A DNA stretch of 64,000 nt from Acinetobacter rongchengensis (GTDB taxonomy: Bacteria > Pseudomonadota > Gammaproteobacteria > Pseudomonadales > Moraxellaceae): NCBI RefSeq assembly GCF_003611475.1, contig NZ_RAXT01000009.1, positions 34,640-98,639 on the forward strand. The letters are read 5' to 3'. Positions 35,513-44,832 of this stretch are shown here, one piece after another. The translations under genes and the position numbers were made by a program. The first letter of the stretch is position 1, and every line of letters starts with the position of its first letter. The notes beneath the pieces were generated by a model, which saw only the letters and a program-made list of their open reading frames with translations, was not told the origin of the DNA and did no database searches.

Positions 35513-36397
35513 ATGACAGAACAAACATCTGCAGGCTTAAGATTTAGACAAGCTCTCGAAGTGGAAAAACCATTACAAATCATCGGTACAGTCAATGCTT
35601 ATGCAGCAATGATGGCGAAACAAGTCGGTTACAAGGCGATTTATGTTTCGGGTGCAGGTGTTGCGAACTATTCTTACGGTTTGCCTGATTTAGGTATGAC
35701 TAGTCTGGATAATGTTTTAGAAGATGTACGTCGTATTACAGAACGTGTAGATACACCATTACTTGTAGATATTGATACAGGTTGGGGTGGCGCATTTAAT
35801 ATTGCACGTACAGTGAAACAAATGATCAGCGCAGGAGCCGCGGCTGTTCATATTGAAGACCAAGTTGCACAAAAACGCTGTGGTCACCGTCCAAATAAAG
35901 AAATCGTTTCTCAACAAGAGATGGTCGATCGTATTAAAGCTGCGGTAGATGCAAAAACTGATTCTAATTTTGTTGTCATGGCACGTACAGATGCCTTACA
36001 AAAAGAAGGTCTACAAGCTGTGATTGACCGTGCATGTGCATGTGTAGAAGCAGGTGCAGATGCAATTTTTGCAGAAGCAATGACTGACATTACGATGTAC
36101 AGAACCGTATGCGATGCAGTCGGTGTTCCTGTATTGGCAAATATCACTGAGTTTGGTGATACGCCTTATTATACGACAGACGAATTAGCTGAACAGGGTA
36201 TTCGCATGGTGTTGTACCCACTTTCGGCAACACGTGCAATGCAAAAAGCTGCACTTGAAGTGTTCCGCTCAATTCGTGAAAACGGCACACAAGTCAATGT
36301 ATTGGATAGCATGCAACAACGTAAAGAACTTTACGAATTCCTTGATTATCATACTTTTGAAAACACATTAGACAAACTATTTACCCAGGAGAAATAA
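35513..36397 (+). CDS. prpB: 2-Methylisocitrate lyase PrpB
   Basis: A 294-residue isocitrate-lyase superfamily enzyme that splits 2-methylisocitrate into pyruvate and succinate in propionate breakdown. The motif KRCGH near residues 121-125 carries the catalytic Cys; VDIDTGWGG and [11 protein letters not shown] are also typical. Start 35513 has AAGGGA upstream; an in-frame start at 35492 adds seven residues without support. It is followed 4 bases later by prpC. Confidence 0.94.
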   Translation: MTEQTSAGLRFRQALEVEKPLQIIGTVNAYAAMMAKQVGYKAIYVSGAGVANYSYGLPDLGMTSLDNVLEDVRRITERVDTPLLVDIDTGWGGAFNIARTVKQMISAGAAAVHIEDQVAQKRCGHRPNKEIVSQQEMVDRIKAAVDAKTDSNFVVMARTDALQKEGLQAVIDRACACVEAGADAIFAEAMTDITMYRTVCDAVGVPVLANITEFGDTPYYTTDELAEQGIRMVLYPLSATRAMQKAALEVFRSIRENGTQVNVLDSMQQRKELYEFLDYHTFENTLDKLFTQEK

Positions 36398-36401
36398 TAA
36401 A

Positions 36402-37538
36402 ATGGCTGAAGGAAAAGTACTCACAGGCGCAGGATTGCGTGGTCAAGTTGCAGGCAAAACAGCACTTTCAACCGTTGGTAAAAGCGGTGCAGGCTTAACC
36501 TATCGTGGTTATGATGTTCAAGATCTCGCTGAAAACTGTCAATTTGAAGAAGTTGCTTATTTAATCTTCTTTGGTGAATTGCCAACAGCAGAACAGCTAG
36601 CGACTTATAAAGCAAAATTAAAATCACTTCGTCAGTTACCGCAAGCTTTGAAAGAAGTTTTAGAGCGTATTCCTGCAGACTCGCATCCAATGGATGTGAT
36701 GCGTACAGGTGTATCGATGCTGGGTAATTTAGAAACTGAGAAATCTTTTGATGAACAGCAAGATGTTGCCGATCGTATTTTAGCAACATTGCCTGCAATT
36801 ATTTGTTATTGGTATCGTTTTAGCCATGATGGCGTACGTATTGAAGAAAATACCGATGATGATTCTATCGGTGCTCAATTCTTACATTTACTTCGTGGCG
36901 AAAAGCCAAATGAATTGCATGAGCAAGTGATGAATGTGTCATTAATTCTCTATGCAGAGCATGAGTTTAATGCATCAACATTCACAGCACGTGTATGTGC
37001 ATCTACATTGTCAGATATGCATTCATGTATTACAGGTGCGATTGGTTCACTTCGTGGTCCATTGCACGGTGGTGCCAATGAAGCGGCGATGGAAATGATT
37101 GAAAACTGGACGTCTCCTGAAGAAGCTGAGCGTGAAATGCTGGGTAAACTTGAGCGTAAAGAAAAAATCATGGGCTTTGGTCATGCGATTTATAAAGACA
37201 ACGACCCACGTAATGGCATTATCAAGATTTGGTCTGAGCGTTTAGCAAAAGATGTGGGCGATACAGTGCTTTATCCTGTTTCTGTACGTTGTGAAGAAGT
37301 GATGTGGCGTGAAAAGAAACTTTTCTGTAATGCTGATTTCTTCCATGCATCTGCATATCACTTTATGGATATTGCGACTAAATTGTTTACGCCAATTTTT
37401 GTGATGTCACGTGTAACAGGTTGGGCAGCACATGTGATGGAACAGCGTGCAGATAACCGTATTATTCGTCCAAGCGCTGAATATACTGGTCCAGAACTGC
37501 GTAAAGTTGTACCAATTGAAGAACGTTCAGCTGCTTAA
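36402..37538 (+). CDS. prpC: 2-Methylcitrate synthase PrpC
   Basis: A 378-residue citrate-synthase family enzyme that condenses propionyl-CoA with oxaloacetate. GLTYRGYDVQDLAENC near residue 30, GPLHGGANEAAMEM near 222 and IMGFGHAIYKDNDPR near 256 carry the two catalytic histidines. It lies 4 bases after prpB; the pair is an operon. No acnD or prpD follows, although they usually complete the pathway; a terminator-like hairpin stands at 37598-37622. Confidence 0.94.
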   Translation: MAEGKVLTGAGLRGQVAGKTALSTVGKSGAGLTYRGYDVQDLAENCQFEEVAYLIFFGELPTAEQLATYKAKLKSLRQLPQALKEVLERIPADSHPMDVMRTGVSMLGNLETEKSFDEQQDVADRILATLPAIICYWYRFSHDGVRIEENTDDDSIGAQFLHLLRGEKPNELHEQVMNVSLILYAEHEFNASTFTARVCASTLSDMHSCITGAIGSLRGPLHGGANEAAMEMIENWTSPEEAEREMLGKLERKEKIMGFGHAIYKDNDPRNGIIKIWSERLAKDVGDTVLYPVSVRCEEVMWREKKLFCNADFFHASAYHFMDIATKLFTPIFVMSRVTGWAAHVMEQRADNRIIRPSAEYTGPELRKVVPIEERSAA

Positions 37539-37597
37539 TCATTAAATAAAATCATCTAAATAAACACTATTATTGATTACTCAAATTGTGTTTAACA

Positions 37598-37622
37598 GTA
37601 AAGCCTCTTTTCGAGGCTTTAC
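37598..37622 (+). terminator. Hairpin after prpC
   Basis: GTAAAGCCTC at 37598-37607 pairs with GAGGCTTTAC at 37613-37622, a perfect 10-base stem with a 5-base loop. The T-run is short, so this is a probable but not ideal terminator. It marks the end of the prpBC unit. Confidence 0.65.
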
Positions 37623-37685
37623 GTGTTTCTATTCTGTGAAAAATAAATCTATCTGAATCAATATTGAAGCATGTGTTTAAGTCCT

Positions 37686-38309
37686 TTATTTCTTAGGCAG
37701 TAATAAAACAGGATCTTCCACGTTGTAGCCTGTTTCAAAAGGTATACCTAAATATTGAATGACAACCAACTTTTTATTTTGTTTAGGAACAATAAATTTT
37801 TGGGTAATTTTTAATGTGTTATCGTAATTTACAGCAGTTTGATTCTTACTCTGATGTGAAGGAGCAGTAATTTTATAGGTGGTTCTATACTCAGTTATTT
37901 TTTCACCAGGATCATACCAAGCGGCGATTTGTTTTGTACGCCGATTGAGTATTTGTATTTTTGCAGATTGGTTATTGCTCACAATCAATGGTGTTAGGCG
38001 TTTTTTGATTTGAGCCAAATCTTTTTCAAACTGAATCCCATCTTGATCATAATCAACTTTTTGGGTCTTAGGATTGAGATATAAAGACCGAACTTCTATT
38101 GGTTTTTCAGGTGTTTTACCGCTGAGTTGGTAATAATACAATTGTGGTAAACGGCCACGACCATCTTCATAATGCCTTAAAAGATAAAGTTTTTGCTCTT
38201 TAGCTGCATAACCCAATACTTCGATATTTTGTCCACCACCTACAGTTGCATAGCAATGTAATGACGTTGTAAGTATAGTGCCCGTTATAAGATATTTTAA
38301 TATTTGCAT
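37686..38309 (-). CDS. Secreted hypothetical protein, 207 residues
   Basis: A protein with a signal peptide (MQILKYLITGTILTTSLHCY, cleavage near residue 21-22) and a mature part rich in beta-type sequence (ATVGGGQNIEVLGYAAKEQK). Repeated hydrophobic/polar patterns and the absence of membrane segments suggest a periplasmic beta-rich fold. AAGAGTG precedes ATG. The family is not recognised. Confidence 0.6.
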   Translation of the reverse strand: MQILKYLITGTILTTSLHCYATVGGGQNIEVLGYAAKEQKLYLLRHYEDGRGRLPQLYYYQLSGKTPEKPIEVRSLYLNPKTQKVDYDQDGIQFEKDLAQIKKRLTPLIVSNNQSAKIQILNRRTKQIAAWYDPGEKITEYRTTYKITAPSHQSKNQTAVNYDNTLKITQKFIVPKQNKKLVVIQYLGIPFETGYNVEDPVLLLPKK

Positions 38310-38481
38310 GACAACACTCTTTATTTATTCTATAGATTTATTTTGCATTTTTTATTGTGAAATAAAAAATTAGTTTTGTATTTAAATACAGACGAGATTG
38401 TAAAAGTTTAAGCCCTAATTTCCCAAGTAGAAGTTTGTTATAACTTCAACACAAATCAGTAGTGATCAAGAATTGTTTGAA

Positions 38482-38524
38482 AATAACTCAACCTAGTGAA
38501 CTTGTTTCACTAGGTTGAGTTATT
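38482..38524. terminator. Long bidirectional hairpin terminator
   Basis: AATAACTCAACCTAGTGAA at 38482-38500 pairs perfectly with TTCACTAGGTTGAGTTATT at 38506-38524 (19-base stem, 5-base loop), with T-runs on both sides. It ends the leftward DUF2058 gene and may insulate the hypothetical gene downstream. Confidence 0.82.
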
Positions 38525-38540
38525 TTTTATCGATGGTGAA

Positions 38541-39074
38541 TTACCACATTAAATCATCTGGAATAACATAAGCTGCGTATGGATCTTCTTCATCTGTGGT
38601 TTGTTCATTTTTCTCGGAATTATTCACAATAATAAAACCGGTCATTTTGTCATTTATACGATCAGCCAATGCTTTTGGTAGAAGTGCATAACCATCGGCA
38701 TCTTTTGCAACCACTAAACTTCCAGAAACCAAAGCATTATAAACTTGCTGATTGATATAGATCTTTTTAATAGAACCATCAATAAATTGATAAACAGATT
38801 CACCATCTGTGTCTCTGATTTTATGTTGCGAGATCATTTGAATAATGGATGCTTTGAGCGCTTTTTCATCCAATATTTTTTTCTTTTCTAAGTCCAATGC
38901 TTGGTCTTTTGATAGTTTTTGCTGCTTGTCTTGTTCAATCTTGGCTTTGATTTCAGCTTCATTACTTTGCCCAGTCCGTTGCTCGTGCTGTGCTTGCTTT
39001 GACAGTTTCTTTGCTTTTTTATTATCGACTAAGCCAGCTTTAAGTAACTGCGCTTGTAGTGCATTTTTCACCAT
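38541..39074 (-). CDS. DUF2058 (YaiL-type) nucleoprotein-like protein
   Basis: A 177-residue basic, coiled-coil-rich protein. MVKNALQAQLLKAGLVDNKK followed by KKLSKQAQHEQRTGQ is the family N-terminus; the middle is a long charged helix, and the C-terminus a small domain (YQFIDGSIKKIYINQQVYNAL). E. coli YaiL is a member of unknown role. I chose ATG 39074; a TTG at 39086 would extend it by four residues. It ends the leftward cluster with DUF1275. Confidence 0.78.
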   Translation of the reverse strand: MVKNALQAQLLKAGLVDNKKAKKLSKQAQHEQRTGQSNEAEIKAKIEQDKQQKLSKDQALDLEKKKILDEKALKASIIQMISQHKIRDTDGESVYQFIDGSIKKIYINQQVYNALVSGSLVVAKDADGYALLPKALADRINDKMTGFIIVNNSEKNEQTTDEEDPYAAYVIPDDLMW

Positions 39075-39089
39075 AAAAATAACCAACCA

Positions 39090-39764
39090 TTAACTGTGTA
39101 TTGTGCGATACCGAAAATAAACAAACCAGTACACTAAACTTAAAATTAGACTTAATCCCGCAGGAATAAGAAATGCATTCAATTGTAAATAAGGATGTAA
39201 TACACTGGCAATGATTCCACCGAGAAAAAAACCAAGAAGAATCAATAAATGTAAGGTAATTCGGCGTTTTTCAGCATTTAAACCACGGAACAAATAACCC
39301 AATGCCAAACCTAAGTCGGTCAAGACACCTGATAAATGCGTAGTGCGAATAATTGTACCTTTATAATGGCTAACCATTGCATTCTGTACACCCATTGCAG
39401 CACTTGCCCATAACAGAGCATATCTTGGATATTGCGGAATAAACAGCCAACAGAGCAGGATAAAGAATGCAACCAGACTCAGTGGAATACCGTATCTACG
39501 ACCGAGTTGAAAATGACTATTGCCTAAAATAAAACCACTATAACTTGAGCCAAGTACATAACTTAAAATTACCCAAAATAGATAAAAAATCGTATCAGCT
39601 TGATGATGAACAATTGCTTGTGCCAATAAACTGGTATTACCCGTCATATGGGAAATAGATTGATGTAGAACAGTAATTAAGCCGAGAACATTAATCATGC
39701 CCGCATTGACTGCGAGCATGAAAGCAGCGAATTGCATCCAAATGGGTAAGCGCTGTAATGGCAT
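39090..39764 (-). CDS. DUF1275 (YoaK-type) membrane protein
   Basis: A 224-residue protein with six or so membrane segments. MQFAAFMLAVNAGMINVLGL, SHMTGNTSLLA near residue 38 and GVQNAMVSHY near 122 are the DUF1275 signatures. Function is unknown. GAAGGA precedes ATG. It ends 15 bases before the DUF2058 start and the two may be co-transcribed. Confidence 0.82.
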   Translation of the reverse strand: MPLQRLPIWMQFAAFMLAVNAGMINVLGLITVLHQSISHMTGNTSLLAQAIVHHQADTIFYLFWVILSYVLGSSYSGFILGNSHFQLGRRYGIPLSLVAFFILLCWLFIPQYPRYALLWASAAMGVQNAMVSHYKGTIIRTTHLSGVLTDLGLALGYLFRGLNAEKRRITLHLLILLGFFLGGIIASVLHPYLQLNAFLIPAGLSLILSLVYWFVYFRYRTIHS

Positions 39765-39798
39765 AAATCCTTCTTTTTATTCGAACACCAGTGATTTA

Positions 39799-40995
39799 TT
39801 ACTTTTTAGAAAGATCTACTGCTGCTGTAAATAAGACATCAGTAGAAGAGTTCAAAGCAGTTTCAGTCGAATCTTGTAAAACACTGATCACCATACCAAT
39901 AGCAACCACTTGCATAGCGATTTCCGAAGGAATACCAAATAAACCACAAGCAACTGGGATGAGCAATAATGATCCACCAGCTACACCTGATGCGCCACAT
40001 GCAGTCACAACCGATACAATTGAAAGAATAATCATCGTCACTAAGTCAACTTGAATGCCTAGCGTATGTACAGCAGCTAGTGTGAGTACAGTGATGGTGA
40101 CCGCTGCACCTGCCATATTGATTGTTGCACCTAATGGAATTGCAACATTTGCCGTTGTATCTGAAACACCTAGACGTTTTGCAAGATCAAGGTTAACTGG
40201 AATGTTCGCTGCTGAACTACGTGTAAAGAATGCAGTAATACCACTTTCTCTTAAGCATTTTAATACCAAAGGATATGGATTCTTACGCATTACAAAAGCA
40301 ACAATAAGCGGGTTAATAACAAGTGCCACAAAAATCATTGTGCCAACAAGAACTGCAATCAGTTGTGCATAGTTTTTAAGGGTTTCTAAGCCAGCTTGTG
40401 CAAAAGTTGCAACAACTAAACCGAAAATACCAACGGGTGCAAAAGCAATCACGATGCGAATAATTGAATCGATAGCACCTGCCACGTCAACAATCATTTG
40501 TTTGGTGGTATCAGAAGCATGACGAAGCGCTGCACCTAAGCCTACAGCCCAAGCCAAGATACCAATAAAATTGGCTTGATCTAAAGCAGAGATTGGATTG
40601 GCTATAAAACTCAATAAAAGGTTTTTCAGTACTTCAGCAACACTACCTGGTGGTTGTAATGCTGCATCAGATGCATGGGTAAAGATTAAAGTACTTGGGA
40701 AAGCCATACTTGCAACCATAGCGCTCAGCGCAGCCAAAAGCATGCCAATTGCGTATAGACCAAGAATAGGTTTGAGGTTTCCTGCACCTTGACCCACTTT
40801 AAAATTGGCAATTGATGCCGTAACCAATACAAAGACAAGAATTGGTGCGACAGACTTTAATGCCTTAATAAACAATTCACCTAAAATATTAAAATATTCA
40901 GCAGAACTTGGAAAAAGATAGGCAACTAAAAAGCCCAAAATAATTGCAATTAGAATACGACTAACTAAACTTAAACGTGCTAGGGCAGCGAACAT
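39799..40995 (-). CDS. sstT: Sodium-dependent serine/threonine transporter SstT
   Basis: A 398-residue inner-membrane symporter of the DAACS (glutamate-transporter-like) family; E. coli SstT has 414. It has about eight membrane segments plus hairpin loops, with [14 protein letters not shown] near residue 265 and [15 protein letters not shown] near 300 as substrate-site regions. It imports serine and threonine. A divergent-looking gap with no operator precedes it, and the next gene is a SulP transporter. Confidence 0.9.
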   Translation of the reverse strand: MFAALARLSLVSRILIAIILGFLVAYLFPSSAEYFNILGELFIKALKSVAPILVFVLVTASIANFKVGQGAGNLKPILGLYAIGMLLAALSAMVASMAFPSTLIFTHASDAALQPPGSVAEVLKNLLLSFIANPISALDQANFIGILAWAVGLGAALRHASDTTKQMIVDVAGAIDSIIRIVIAFAPVGIFGLVVATFAQAGLETLKNYAQLIAVLVGTMIFVALVINPLIVAFVMRKNPYPLVLKCLRESGITAFFTRSSAANIPVNLDLAKRLGVSDTTANVAIPLGATINMAGAAVTITVLTLAAVHTLGIQVDLVTMIILSIVSVVTACGASGVAGGSLLLIPVACGLFGIPSEIAMQVVAIGMVISVLQDSTETALNSSTDVLFTAAVDLSKK

Positions 40996-41172
40996 ATCCG
41001 AACCTTAATGCCTAAACTGGCCTAAAATCAATAAACAAGCTGAGTATTCTATACCTAAACAGGATCACATAAAAAATACAATTTTTAGATAAAAAATAAA
41101 ATATTAAAAAATATACAAGTTTTTCTAAAATTAACAATAAAAAATGCTTCTAAATCAATCCATTTCATCGCT

Positions 41173-42906
41173 TTAAATATGATAAAAGCTTTGAGCATCT
41201 AATTGATGCATGGCTTGATAATGTGTTAAAAAAACCTTGCCACTCAGTGCATTGATTAAATTAGACTGCTTTAGGCGGTCCATGACAGGGCCTTTAACTT
41301 CAGATAAATGCAATTGGATCTTGAGCTTATCCAACTCACGATTTATTTCTTCTAGAGTTTCCAAAGCACTCAAATCAATATTGCTAATACTGGAGCAGTT
41401 GATGACTACGTGATGCAAATCTGAATTTTTACTGACTTCAGAAATCACAAATTCTTTAAGGGTATTGGCATTTAAAAAAGTTAAATTTTCATCAATACGA
41501 ATAGACACAATATTGGCACTGGTTAAAACATCATGGCGAGAAATATTTCTAAAATGTTGTGTTCCTTCAACTAGGCCGATTACAGCGATATGTGGTCGAC
41601 TAATGCGCCATAGCAATAATAAAAAGGTAGAAACAATACCAATGATTAAACCTGTCGAAATATCAATACACAACACTCCAAAGAAGGTAACCCACATTGC
41701 GATACCATCCGCTTTTGAATAGCGCCACGTTTCAACAAAGGGTTTAAAATCGACCAATTTCCAGATGGAAACCATGATTGTTGCAGCGAGGATAGCAAGA
41801 GGCAATGCTTTGAATAGCCCTGTAAAATACAGACTGACAATGACAATAAAGATCGAAGATAAAACACCAGCCATGGGGGTTTTTGCACCTGCATCAGCAT
41901 TTACAACCGTTCGAGACAGGCTGCCTGTTACTGGAAATGCAGCACTGATTCCTGCACTGATATTGGCTACACCGAGCGCAATCAGTTCCTGATTACTATT
42001 CAATTCACTACGTTGTTGAAAAGCAGTTGCTTGGGCAATTGAAATTGATTCAACAAAACTGACCATGGTGATCATGGTTGCACCGGGCAAAAGCTTTAAA
42101 ACTAAGTCCCAATTCCAAAATGGTATGCTTAATGGTGGAAATCCTGAAGGAATTTCTCCAACCGTTTTAATCCCCAAATGATCGATATGAAACAGCTGGA
42201 CTAAAGCGATAGAAATAAAGACCAACAATAAAGGCAATGCTTTAATCCAAAATTGCATAGTGTTTGAAAATGCTTTGAAAATCGATGAGTTGAGTAACTT
42301 TGGAATATAGATTAAAAATACAATTGATCCGATACCAAATATAAATGTTGCAAGATTGGTCAGCGCTAAATATTGCCATGCACTTTGCAAAAACTCGATG
42401 ATATCCCCTGATTTTAATGGCACATCTAGTATAAATTTCACCTGACTGAGTGCGATTAACACTGCCGAAGCAATAATAAAACTTTTAATGACAGGATGGC
42501 TAATAAGACGAATTAAAAAGCCAAATCTAAAAATGCCTAATAACGTTGAAAGTATGCCAACCAGTAAGGCCAATAAACACGCTGCTTGAATATATACAGG
42601 GGAGCCGACTTCGTATAAAGGTTCCAATGTTGCAAAAGTCATCATGGAAATGAGTGCAACAGGGCCTATAGACAGTGTTGGACTTCCACCAATCAGGGCA
42701 TACACAATCATCGGTAAGATACTGGCATATAAACCCATGACAGGTGGTAAACCTGCAACCATTGCATAAGCCATACCTTGCGGTACAAGCATTGCAATCA
42801 CGATCAGTGCTGCAAGCAAATCAGCTCTAAATTTTGATGAATTATAGTTTTGTAACCATAACCATGCGGGGAGAATTTTACTCAGTTGTAACTTGCGAGT
42901 GGGCAT
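41173..42906 (-). CDS. SulP-family anion permease with STAS domain
   Basis: A 577-residue inner-membrane protein. The transport region has ten to fourteen membrane segments with LLAALIVIAMLVPQGMAYA near residue 34 and GGSPTLSIGPVALISM near 75. The cytosolic STAS domain occupies about 465-560 (VINCSSISNIDLSALETLEE). SulP proteins carry sulfate, bicarbonate or dicarboxylates; the substrate is not fixed by sequence. ATG 42906 is preferred to the preceding GTG. It is downstream of bigR on the same strand with a 113-base gap, so it may be sulfide-responsive, which would fit sulfate or sulfite transport. Confidence 0.85.
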   Translation of the reverse strand: MPTRKLQLSKILPAWLWLQNYNSSKFRADLLAALIVIAMLVPQGMAYAMVAGLPPVMGLYASILPMIVYALIGGSPTLSIGPVALISMMTFATLEPLYEVGSPVYIQAACLLALLVGILSTLLGIFRFGFLIRLISHPVIKSFIIASAVLIALSQVKFILDVPLKSGDIIEFLQSAWQYLALTNLATFIFGIGSIVFLIYIPKLLNSSIFKAFSNTMQFWIKALPLLLVFISIALVQLFHIDHLGIKTVGEIPSGFPPLSIPFWNWDLVLKLLPGATMITMVSFVESISIAQATAFQQRSELNSNQELIALGVANISAGISAAFPVTGSLSRTVVNADAGAKTPMAGVLSSIFIVIVSLYFTGLFKALPLAILAATIMVSIWKLVDFKPFVETWRYSKADGIAMWVTFFGVLCIDISTGLIIGIVSTFLLLLWRISRPHIAVIGLVEGTQHFRNISRHDVLTSANIVSIRIDENLTFLNANTLKEFVISEVSKNSDLHHVVINCSSISNIDLSALETLEEINRELDKLKIQLHLSEVKGPVMDRLKQSNLINALSGKVFLTHYQAMHQLDAQSFYHI

Positions 42907-43019
42907 CACATTTTCATTATCACATTTTCATATATATTATGCATAAAAAATGCTAAGAAGGTAGCTAAAATTAACCCTTAAAGATCTAAGTTGTTGTCAA
43001 TAAATATAATTTAGAAGAA

Positions 43020-43331
43020 TTAAGCCTTGTGGCAATACAAACTATATAAAGTGTTGAGAACAATATGTAATTTCTCATCCTTAATCGAATAATAAATTTG
43101 TTTACCATCACGTCGTGTTAAAACCAGATCACTTTTACGCAGCATCATCAGTTGCTGAGAGAGCGTAGGTTGAGTAATTTGAGTCTTTTCTTCGATTTGT
43201 GAAACATTTAGTTCTTCTTGCGCGAGATGGCACAAAATGAGTAAACGATCTGTATTGGCTAAAGATTTTAAAATAGTGACCACAGATGATGCAGATTCCC
43301 GCATCACATCAACTTCAAGATCATTAGACAT
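43020..43331 (-). CDS. bigR: ArsR-family persulfide sensor BigR
   Basis: A 103-residue winged-helix repressor. It has Cys34 in LLILCHLAQ and Cys100 in LYCHKA, the positions expected for the two cysteines that BigR/SqrR proteins couple by persulfides. The recognition helix reads QITQPTLSQQLMMLRKSDLV. Start 43331 with GGAAAG upstream is preferred to a longer in-frame ORF at 43373. BigR controls pmpAB-blh in other proteobacteria, and A. baumannii has a persulfide-sensing BigR; here these targets lie 1.5 kb to the right, on the other strand. The AT-rich stretch at 43373-43400 has GTATTTTTTATAC, a possible operator. Confidence 0.82.
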   Translation of the reverse strand: MSNDLEVDVMRESASSVVTILKSLANTDRLLILCHLAQEELNVSQIEEKTQITQPTLSQQLMMLRKSDLVLTRRDGKQIYYSIKDEKLHIVLNTLYSLYCHKA

Positions 43332-43381
43332 ATTTACTTTCCATGATTGTATAAGCAAGTATAAACGCAGCATTATATACT

Positions 43382-43394
43382 GTATTTTTTATAC
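43382..43394. promoter_or_regulatory. Candidate ArsR-type operator ahead of bigR
   Basis: GTATTTTTTATAC is a 13-base inverted repeat (GTAT, five T, ATAC) 51 bases upstream of the bigR start. AT-rich palindromes are usual for this family. The match is short and low-complexity, so confidence is limited. Confidence 0.35.
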
Positions 43395-43491
43395 TATTTT
43401 CTTTGCTTGAACTTTTTCGACTATTCTTTAACAAACAATAGTCAATGCTACAAAATAGACAAAAATGTGGATTATGATAAGATCAACTAAA

Positions 43492-43508
43492 CATCTAATT
43501 ATTAGATG
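43492..43508. promoter_or_regulatory. 17-base palindrome, candidate operator of the toxin-antitoxin pair
   Basis: CATCTAAT at 43492-43499 and ATTAGATG at 43501-43508 are perfectly inverted around one base. It ends 12 bases before the first gene of the zeta-like pair, overlapping the likely start of transcription, so it may be an autoregulatory site. Confidence 0.5.
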
Positions 43509-43520
43509 CTGGAGTAGAAT

Positions 43521-43787
43521 ATGAGCACTTCAACAAGCATGACCGTAATGAAAACGACATTACGTGAAGAAGCAACCATTCCTAAATTGGCCATTCAGTC
43601 TTTTTCTGATGCATTTGAGCATGCTATCCAATCTGAACAGCAAGTTGTTTATGCAGAAGATTTTAAGTTGATCGCTGTACAACAAGGGCAGAAAGTCATT
43701 GTTAAAGATTTATCCAAAGCTTATGTTGTTCCGCAACTTAAACGCAGTGTGCTCAAACGTAAAAATAAACAAGAGGTGATGGCATAA
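43521..43787 (+). CDS. Antitoxin-like partner of the zeta-type kinase
   Basis: An 88-residue protein: a Ser/Thr-rich start, a helical middle (QSFSDAFEHAIQSEQQVVYA) and a small beta region (KLIAVQQGQKVIVKDLSKAY) with a Lys-rich tail. It lies 6 bases before the zeta-like kinase gene, has GGAG upstream and a palindrome in front. That arrangement is typical of an antitoxin gene preceding its toxin, but I do not recognise its family and this role is inferred from position. Confidence 0.6.
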   Translation: MSTSTSMTVMKTTLREEATIPKLAIQSFSDAFEHAIQSEQQVVYAEDFKLIAVQQGQKVIVKDLSKAYVVPQLKRSVLKRKNKQEVMA

Positions 43788-43793
43788 GCGTCT

Positions 43794-44540
43794 ATGCGTC
43801 AACCTAGAATTCGTATGTTTGCAGGGCCAAATGGTTCTGGTAAAAGTACCATTAAAGATTATTTAGCACCTCATCAAATTGGGGCTTATTTAAACGCAGA
43901 TGAATTAGAAAAAGATTTAAAGCAATCGCAAATTTTAAGATTAGAAAACTATCATCCAGATTTAAATACACATACACTGATTCAATTTTTAAAACAGAAG
44001 AAACGAAAGCAAGCCAATGATTTTATTCCATTATTATCAATTAATCCGCAAATTCTAAGTGATGGTTCTGTTTATTTTGAACAGCAAGAAATAGATTCCT
44101 ATCTGTGCGCTCGAATTATCGACTTTATAAGAATGGAGTTTTTAAAATTAAAAATCAGTTTTACTTTTGAAACGGTGATGTCACATATTAGCAAAGTCGA
44201 TTTTCTAAAAGAAGCGCAGAAACAAGGCTTTAAAACCTATTTATATTATGTGGCAACGGTAGATCCTGAAATTAATATAGGTCGAGTATATTATCGGGTA
44301 CAGGTCGGTGGACATGCTGTACCTGAGCAAAAAATTCGTGACCGTTATTATCGCAGTTTAGATTTGCTCATGTCTGCGATAGAAGCTTCAGATCGTGCGT
44401 ATATTTTTGATAATTCAAGTCATGGTGAAAAAGCAGCCTTTATTGCCGAAATCGAAAAAGCAGAAGTGTTAAAACTCAATCCAGCCGTAGAATATTTTCC
44501 AAAATGGTTTGTTGATAAAGTCCTAGAACAGTTTAGCTAA
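43794..44540 (+). CDS. Zeta-toxin-like P-loop kinase
   Basis: A 248-residue protein with the Walker A motif GPNGSGKST at about residues 10-18, then AYLNADELEKDL near 33, FTFETVMSHISKVDFLKEAQ near 124 and VGGHAVPEQKIRDRYYRS near 171. This combination is the zeta-toxin/COG4185 family of kinases, some of which phosphorylate UDP-N-acetylglucosamine or other nucleotide sugars. It is translated right after the smaller partner gene (6-base gap). The pair sits between bigR and pmpA, cutting the sulfide locus, which suggests a past insertion. Substrate and toxicity are unproven. Confidence 0.75.
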   Translation: MRQPRIRMFAGPNGSGKSTIKDYLAPHQIGAYLNADELEKDLKQSQILRLENYHPDLNTHTLIQFLKQKKRKQANDFIPLLSINPQILSDGSVYFEQQEIDSYLCARIIDFIRMEFLKLKISFTFETVMSHISKVDFLKEAQKQGFKTYLYYVATVDPEINIGRVYYRVQVGGHAVPEQKIRDRYYRSLDLLMSAIEASDRAYIFDNSSHGEKAAFIAEIEKAEVLKLNPAVEYFPKWFVDKVLEQFS

Positions 44541-44832
44541 TTTTTACGAATATAAATCAGCTGTTTGCAATAACAACTAACATAGAACTATAAAATTAAA
44601 TGATAAAAAAACCTTTAAATTCATTATTTTGTTTAAATAATAGTCGATGATTTAGGGATTAATAACCCTCGTTAGAGCACAAGAAAAAAATGTAATGATT
44701 CAATTGATTTGATTGCGGTCAATCGAATGACTGCAACTTGAAGCTGATGAAACATTCAAAAAGTTTGAAAATGGATTGATTAGTTTATAAATATATATAT
44801 TATTAAAACATATATTGTTTGAATTTTAAAAT
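44541..44832. other. Gap between the zeta-like cassette and pmpA
   Basis: An AT-rich stretch of nearly 300 bases. A run of alternating A and T at 44790-44800 and again at 44810-44817 (ATATATATAT, then CATATATTG) stands just before pmpA and could hold a BigR-type operator, but I cannot define half-sites. No ORF with a ribosome site is seen. Confidence 0.4.

Noticed and set aside
36421..36798. A 125-codon frame antisense to prpC
   Set aside because: prpC is an intact citrate-synthase family gene; the antisense frame is a composition shadow without a start signal.
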